Shown: positions 57,739-64,000 of the stretch, in pieces
How positions within the stretch are numbered: position 1 is the stretch's first letter
Layout: every line of letters begins with the position of its first letter
DNA from: Epiperipatus broadwayi
Taxonomy: Eukaryota > Onychophora > Udeonychophora > Euonychophora > Peripatidae
Length of the DNA stretch: 64,000 nt
Reading direction: 5' to 3'
Assembly (NCBI GenBank): GCA_028023455.1
Contig: JAQFVV010012572.1
Location: 806,001-870,000 of the forward strand
The notes under the pieces: model-generated
What the model saw: the letters and a program-made list of their open reading frames with translations, nothing else
Told to the model about the DNA's origin: nothing
Database searches by the model: none
Translations under genes and position numbers: made by a program

Positions 57739-58850
57739 TTTGGTAAAATGTAATTCCTTCTTTCTTGATTAGATAATAATCTTACAAAATTATTCTATAT
57801 TTGATTAGATAATACTTTTACAAAAATGTATTTTATTACATTCAAATAGCCTTTCAAGCTAATTGTGCACACACTTTGAAAGTGTTAAATAATAAATGAA
57901 TACTTTCCTTTCCAATACAAGATATAGTATTTATGCAGGAATAAAATGAATCCACTTATTCCTACAACTTCATTAGATAATAATTTTTATCAAAATTATT
58001 GTACATTTCCTTTCCTTTTCAAGTTAATTCTTTTTAAGTTATTCTCTTTTTTTTTCTTTTTTGTAGTTTTAAAGAAAACATAAGCAATTTTTACTGGCTT
58101 TATTTGACCACAATTACTTTCATTAGATTTTTTTCCAATAGAAAATGGAATTAAAACTCTTAAATTATTACTAGTTTTGTTTTTTTTTTTTCTCTCTCTT
58201 TTTTTTTTAAATTAGACTAGAATAATTTGACTGGAGTTTTTTGTTGTTATTGTTGTCTAGTTTTAAACTAGTCTTTCATTCTCTATTTCACCCCTTTCTA
58301 ATTACTATTATAATGTCTATTTAAACTTTTTATGTTAGATAGCCCTTTTTATTTTTAAAAATACTATTATGTAACATATATTTTATCTATTTGTTGCAAG
58401 ATATATTGTAACCTATAAGATATCTACATTCTTTCTTACTATTAGAGATCAGGTAAGAGTCTATGACCAGCTTGAATTTATAATTTTTGGTCAAACCACG
58501 AGAATGCCACTTTTGATTTTCCCCCCCAAAAGACTAATATCTCTACAAATAATGACTCTTATCTCTCAGATTCCTATTTTACATCACCTTACAATACTGT
58601 ACTCAAACTCAGTTGAAAAAAAAATTATAAATATATAATTGCTATTTTGGCATCTCATCATATCTTATTATTCCATAGCCATTTTGTAAATATTAATGTA
58701 TAATCATTATATTTTGTTTCTTCATCATCACATATATATTGTGTATAGACACACCCCATTATATGCCTGATAAGATAATAAGAACAGAGTCTACTAAATT
58801 TTTTAATTTAAAAAATAATTTTAAAAAAATAAATTTAAAAAGTATTATAG
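57739..58850. other. AT-rich spacer
   Basis: Several T tracts; no supported feature. Confidence 0.45.
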
Positions 58851-59185
58851 ATAAATGGGCTGCAGAAAGGAGTTTGCTATTAACTGAAAGGAGACCCTTT
58901 GATTCCTCTTGGAGGCCTTAAAGGAACCAAGCAGGGCAAATTCCTAAATGTCCACTCCATACGTTCTTGTCGTTGCAGCTGTTATTACTATGTGATTGTT
59001 CATATAGTATACGAACATGGATGGGCTGCTCACCAACACGCATTAGCCAGCATGGTGAGTTTATTGGCTTTTTACCTCTGAGTTTAAGATCCAAGAAACA
59101 CCATGGTCTTTCTTCTCAGTGCCTGATAAGGCAGAATGAATGTTTGTGTAAATGATAAATATTTTTCCAATACATATATACAATT
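58850..59185 (+). promoter_or_regulatory. Putative 5' untranslated region of the RTE element
   Basis: Less AT-rich than the surroundings and directly upstream of the reading frame; RTE elements carry an internal promoter in this position. Short open frames here do not look like genes. Confidence 0.4.
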
Positions 59186-60565
59186 ATGACAGACAAAAAT
59201 AAAGCATGGCCCTTATTCCCAGGAGGCTGTAAAGTCACCAACCAAGGCAGCGGTTGGTGGCCAAAGGCGGAGGGTGCTAAGAATCCCCTGATTGCAGACC
59301 CAGGCTGCCATTTGATGACGACTTTTTATTTAGGTACTTACAACTGCAGATCACTTTCAAGTGAAGGAAGATTGCAAGAATTAGAAGAAGAACTGTCTTA
59401 TATTAAATGGGACATTATTGGACTTTGTGAAGTTAGAAGAAAAGGAGAAGAAACAATTGATTTAAAAAGTGGACATATACTCTATTATAAAGGCACACAT
59501 ATTGGAAATACAAGTGGAGTAGGATTCATTATAAATAAAAAGTGGAAGAACAATATTGTGGAGATTGATGGTGTATCAGACAGAGTGGCAAGATTAGTTA
59601 TACAACTTAATAGCAGATACCAAATGCAGATAATTCAGGTTTATGCCCCAACAAGTTCTCATAGTGATGAAGTAGTAGAAGATTTTTATATGGATGTACA
59701 AAAGGCTTTTGATCAGAGTAAACAACATTTTAAAATTGTTATGGGAGACTTTAATGCTAGAATTGGTAGACAAATGAAAGATAAAATTGCTGTAGGTAAT
59801 TTTGGTTATGGTAATAGAAATGAGAGAGGACATAGACTTGTGGAGTTTGCAGAAAAAGAAAAACTTTATATTATGAATTCATTTTTTGAGAAAAATGTTA
59901 AAAGGAAATGGACATGGAAGCATCCAAATGAAGGTACAGCAGAATTGGATTATATTTTGACTAACAGAAAATACATATTTCAAGATTGTAATGTTCTTAA
60001 TAAATTTAACACAGGAAGTGATCATCAATTAGTAAGGTGTAAGTTACGTGTTAATGTAAAACTAGAAAGACAAAAATTATTAAGAAAAACAATATTTACC
60101 ATTGATATTCCTAATCTTCAGAAACATTCTAATGAATTTAAATTAGAACTTACAAATAGGTTTCAAGTGTTAGGAGATTTTGAACATGATACAGATTTGA
60201 ATGAACTTAATATGAAAATAACTGATACACTTTTAAAAACTGCAACAAACATAGCTGGTAGAAAAAAGCAGCAATTGACTAATAAAATTTCTACTGAGAC
60301 TAGAGAATTTATGAAGAAAAGAAGGAATATGAAGATATACAAAAATGATGTATTAAAAAGAATTGAATATCTCGAATTTTGTAAAATGGTATGGAAAAGA
60401 GTTGAAAATGATATAAGAAAGTATAACTGTGAAATAGCAATGAAAGCTGTAGAAGAAAATAAAAGTCTGAAAAATGTTAAACAATATTTTGGTATTGGTA
60501 GGAAATTTATATCTGCAATAAGAAAAAAAGATGGAATTATTACTAAAAGAGAGATGACATCATGA
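59186..60565 (+). pseudogene. RTE endonuclease and linker (first part of the reading frame)
   Basis: 459 codons. The AP-like endonuclease begins at about residue 45 with GTYNCRSL (catalytic Asn). It continues with GLCEVRRKG (catalytic Glu), YAPTSS, GDFNARIG (Asp-Asn), LDYIL and SDHQLV (Asp-His, about residue 285). A basic helical linker follows. The frame is lost in an A-run near 60548: the relative at 44370 has one more A there and reads on into RT without a stop. The stop TGA at 60563-60565 overlaps the ATG at 60562 of the next part by chance. The endonuclease would nick target DNA to prime reverse transcription. Confidence 0.88.
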
Positions 60566-61845
60566 AATTGGTAGAAGATTTTTATCAAGAATTATATAGT
60601 AATAAAGAACAAGTACCTCCTATATCTATTACATCTTCTGAATTGCCCAGAATTTTAAATGAAGAAGTGAGACATGGAATTAAGTGTATGAAGAAAGGAA
60701 AGGCTCCAGGAAATGATGGAATTATAATTGATATATTAAAAGAAGCAGGTGAAGAAATAGAAACAATTTTAGCAAAGTTATATACCAAATGTCTAAATGA
60801 TAAAGATGTACCGGAAGATTGGAAGAATGCAGTAATAATATTAATATTTAAAAAAGGTGATAAAGAAGATATTAGAAATTACAGACCTATCAGCCTTTTA
60901 TCAGTTTTATATAAAAATTTTACCAAGATAATTACAACTCGTCTACAGAGAACTTTGGATTTCCACCAACCAAGAGAACAAGCTGGATTTAAAAGTGGTT
61001 TTAGTACAATAGATCATATCCAGGTATTGAGAGAAGTCATAGAAAGGACAAACGAATATGAATTGTCATTATGTTTTGGATTTGTAGATTATGAAAAGGC
61101 ATTCGATTCTATACACATTTCTTCAGTTATTAAAGCATTGGATCATCAAGGTATAGATCCAGGATATTGTCATATTTTAAAGAATATTTATAAAAATGCA
61201 ACAGCAACAATTAGATTACATAATGATACTGGAAAAATCAACATTGAGAAAGGTGTAAGACAAGGTGACTCCATATCTCCAAAACTCTTTACAGCAGTGC
61301 TGCAAGAAGTATTTTGTGGATTAAAATGGGAAACTAAAGGAGTGAAAGTAAATGGAGAGTATTTAAGTCATTTAGATTTCACAGATGATGTAGTTGTTTT
61401 TGCAAATAATGCTTCAGAGCTGCAGGAAATGTTGCAGGAGTTAGCAGATGAAAGTAGAAAAGTAGGACTAAAGATAAATGTTAAAAAGACTAAAGTAATG
61501 TTTAATCGATTTGCTCAAAATATGAAAATAAAGATTGATTATGAAGAATTAGAAGAAGTTAACAGTTACAAATACCTTGGTCAGATTATTAATACAGATG
61601 GAAACATAATGGAGGAAATTAATCATAGAATTAAACTTGGTTGGAGTGCTTTTGGTAGAAATAACTTGATACTAAAAGGAAATATGCCTATGTGTTTGAA
61701 AAGGATGTTTTTTAACAAATGTGTTTTACCAGTTCTTACTTATAGATCTGAGACTTGGACACTTAATAGAAGAGCAATACAGAGACTTCAGACCACTCAA
61801 AGGAGTATGGAGAGATGTATGTTGGGAGTAACAAGAAGAGATTGA
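60562..61845 (+). pseudogene. RTE reverse transcriptase (second part of the reading frame)
   Basis: 427 codons. RT motifs in order: KGKAPGNDGI, NYRPISLLSVLYK, EQAGFKSGFSTIDH, GFVDYEKAFDSI (first Asp), GVRQGDSISP, and FTDDVVVFA with the catalytic pair (Thr in place of the usual Ala). Then come GLKINVKKTKVM and YKYLGQII. It ends at TGA 61843-61845, which looks like a CGA arginine codon changed by C-to-T at a CpG, since the same frame continues without break. The ATG is not the natural start; it follows the upstream frameshift. Confidence 0.88.
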
Positions 61846-62145
61846 AAACGCAATGTATGGGTAAGACAACAAACAGGTGTTACTGACCTTAATGAAAAAA
61901 TTACAAGATTGAAATGGAGTTGGACTGGACATATTGCTAGAAGAGATGATAATAGATGGACAATTGAAATTTTAAACTGGATTCCAAGAGATTGTAAAAG
62001 ACCCAGAAAGAGACCATATGTGAGATGGATGGATGAAATAAGAAAATGTGCAGGGGTGTTGTGGAGAAGAGAAGCTAAAGATCGGAGAAGATGGATTAAA
62101 CTTGGAGAGACCTTCATCTTGCAGAGGATTGATAATGGTTGTTGA
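61846..62145 (+). pseudogene. RTE C-terminal region (third part of the reading frame)
   Basis: Same frame as the RT part, after the TGA. Reads RNVWVRQQTGVTD, then LKWSWTGHIARRDDNRW and RPRKRPYVRWMDEI, typical of RTE C-termini. The stop codon lies in the first TGATGATGA of the 3' repeat. Confidence 0.85.
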
Positions 62146-62155
62146 TGATGATGAT

Positions 62156-62219
62156 GATGATAGATAAATGTATGAAAAGAAACAAAATACATACATTATT
62201 AATACTATACATATACAAT
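62156..62219. other. Spacer between two RTE tails
   Basis: Short AT-rich link. Confidence 0.4.
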
Positions 62220-62540
62220 TGACTTTATGAAGTATAGAGAGTTGTGTGTTAGAAGTAAAAGAAGCAATTGAAATAAGAGATGGTTCTGATATCATTGAAA
62301 GAATTAAGACAGATGGAATTGGGTTGGACATATTACTAAAAGAGATGGTAATAGATGGATAGTTAAATCTTAAATTAGATTCCAAGAGATTGTGAAAGAT
62401 CTAAAAAGTGACAACATGTGAGATGGATGGATTAAATAAGGAAGTATTCTGGTGTGATATGGAGAAGAGACGCTAATTATCAGAGAAGATGGATTGAACT
62501 TGGAGAGATCTTCATCCTGCAATAGATCGATAATGATTGA
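62220..62540 (+). mobile_element. Older RTE tail in tandem with the first
   Basis: Matches 61810-62135 (words for GLDIxxRDGNRW, WIPRDCK and RWIELGEIFILQ) with more changes and stops. It is either an older truncated insertion or a remnant of local duplication. Confidence 0.75.
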
Positions 62541-64000
62541 AAAGGATTATGATAATTGAATCAGTCTATAAAAAACTAATACTGGACGGTCAAAATCAAA
62601 TTTACCATATAAATACTAAAAAAGTAAATGAATTAATTTATGATATTTTTATTTATTGCTCTATCAAAAATATAAATCAATTTTTATATTTAGCATATAG
62701 TAATATATATATATTGATTTTGATCAAAAAGACCTAATTCTTGTTATGACATTTTTTTTTTAAAATTTACAAAACAAGAGAGGAAGAGATTGATCTATAA
62801 ACTTTAAGTTGGACAAAGAAAGAAAAGTGCTTAACTTTAATCTCCTCTTTAGACAAGCAATCCAGTTTTCTCTTCACTTCTTACCCATTCTAATAGAATT
62901 GTACAATTTAAAAGTATTACACAAAATCATTACAAAGAAAAAAATATTTAAAAGATTTTTTTCTTCAATAAAATTATTTTTTAAAAAAAACATTACGCAC
63001 TTATAAAACAAACAAACAAGAAAAAGTAGCAAAATGATAAAAATTGAAATATTCTCAAAAAATATATAATATCAAATTATTCTTTAAAAAAGTTATTACT
63101 TCAGGATTTTTATATTATATACTGAAACAATTTCATCTTCCATTTCTTCCCAAGTAATAGATATGTTTAAAACATAGTTTGTGCCATTTAATATTTCAGA
63201 TGGTATATGTTTTACCACATATTTGTTTGTTTTAAGTCTGCTTTTTGATGATTCATTTGTGGCTTATTATTTTTCTCAATTTGGTTCAGTATGTCAGATC
63301 ACAAGAGAAGGCAATCAGGGTTGTCAAAAACATTTGGTCAAATCTTGCATCTGTGAAGTTGGCTGATTATATATGCACTCAGAAGTTTATGAGAATTTTC
63401 TAAACTATATTTAACCACTTTTCTTGGGGGGAAACTCTGGAAATTCATAATTTTGAAATTTTTAATTTTTTTTAAAGTTTGGTTGAACTTTCTGTGGCTC
63501 TGGATTTTTTCCTCACAGCAATATTTCTTTATCTCTTCACTTATGTTTTTTATACTGTTTATACTGCCTATTAGTGAATAATCGGAGTAATATGAATTTG
63601 ATTGACCACTGCATTCAAGTTATTTTTTTCAACTTTTCTGTTTAGAAAACTTTTATACTCTTTACCAAGTGATAGCACAGAAAACTCAAAATAAAAACAA
63701 TCTCTGTAAATCTCTAATTTGTTTTAACTTGAAGCATAATCATGTTTGTTATAATTTTTCTTAATTGCCTTTCTTAATACAGTAATTTTTATCAAAATTA
63801 TCTGGGTTTTTTTTTCAATATTTTAATTTTCATATTTTTAATTAATGCATTCTCTTTCTTCATTAGTTAAAATCTTTTTTAACACTTGTTCAAATAAAAA
63901 TATATTGTAACTGTAGTGAGATATATGTTATAAAACTCACACATATCTGCATTACCTATTTCATAATTTAAAAATATTTAATCAAATTTAATCGAAAGAA
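62541..64000. other. AT-rich region to the window end
   Basis: No supported gene, RNA or repeat. Confidence 0.5.

Larger units (their letters stand above)
58850..62155 (+). mobile_element. RTE LINE, nearly complete
   Basis: The best-preserved mobile element here. It has a G+C-richer 5' part (about 58850-59185), one long coding region for endonuclease and RT, and a (GAT)n 3' end at 62142-62160, typical for the RTE clade. Only two lesions are visible in about 985 codons. At least six fragments of the same family lie in the window (1-640, 23862-24800, 28412-28718, 44370-45750, 46860-47400, 62220-62540). The 5' boundary is approximate and no target-site duplication was found. Confidence 0.85.

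Noticed and set aside
58739-59155. Three overlapping short frames before the RTE reading frame
   Set aside because: They lie in the likely 5' untranslated part of the RTE element and show no domain.
1-64000. CRISPR array, operons or bacterial regulatory sites
   Set aside because: The window is animal DNA with introns and retroelements; the tandem arrays have no spacer structure.

Overview
This window looks like AT-rich intronic or intergenic DNA from an animal, probably an invertebrate. Coding sequence that looks like host gene is almost absent. The only recognisable host exon is one 190-bp exon of a SETD7-like histone lysine methyltransferase (42922-43111, + strand). A second, unidentified exon-like block lies at 19469-19620. 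Nearly everything else that can be named is mobile DNA, so the window probably covers long introns and intergenic DNA. The species cannot be fixed from the sequence; no bacterial or organellar features were seen.

Layout. 1-640: decayed RTE-type LINE. 702-1134: partial-dimer repeat carrying a hammerhead ribozyme. 1886-11250: a Merlin-type DNA transposon with inverted arms of more than 1 kb, a dead Merlin transposase in its centre (minus strand), and a Ty3/Gypsy LTR retrotransposon (5389-10038, minus strand) inserted in the right arm. 12.9-14.1 kb: minisatellites and a tRNA-like SINE. 19.4-21 kb: the unknown exon and a LINE C-terminal fragment. 22.4-23.4 kb: a GIY-YIG endonuclease remnant of a Penelope-like element (PLE) inside an inverted repeat. 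23.8-29.8 kb: RTE fragments, SINE scraps and several hammerhead repeats. 33.4-38 kb: a nearly full-length LINE with ORF1 (SGNH esterase) and ORF2 (EN, RT, C-terminal Cys/His motif). 38.7-43.6 kb: three hairpin MITEs, a second LINE type, and the SETD7-like exon. 44.3-47.7 kb: RTE and Gypsy remnants. 48-57 kb: two Val-tRNA-like SINEs, an unidentified open block, a 0.4-kb tandem repeat, a Tigger/pogo remnant and further hammerhead repeats. 58.8-62.2 kb: the best-preserved element, an RTE LINE with only two visible coding lesions.

The most interesting signal is a set of short repeats carrying type I minimal hammerhead ribozymes. Four copies keep the whole catalytic core (983-1046 +, 27354-27418 -, 29098-29160 -, 57433-57498 -) and at least four are decayed. 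Between copies the helices change in a paired way (stem I, stem II and the palindromic stem III), so the fold itself has been under selection. Two host repeats are flanked by 12-bp candidate target-site duplications. The architecture fits PLE- or retrozyme-like retroelements, and a PLE-type GIY-YIG domain is present nearby. A second notable structure is the Merlin element with very long, repeat-filled inverted arms.
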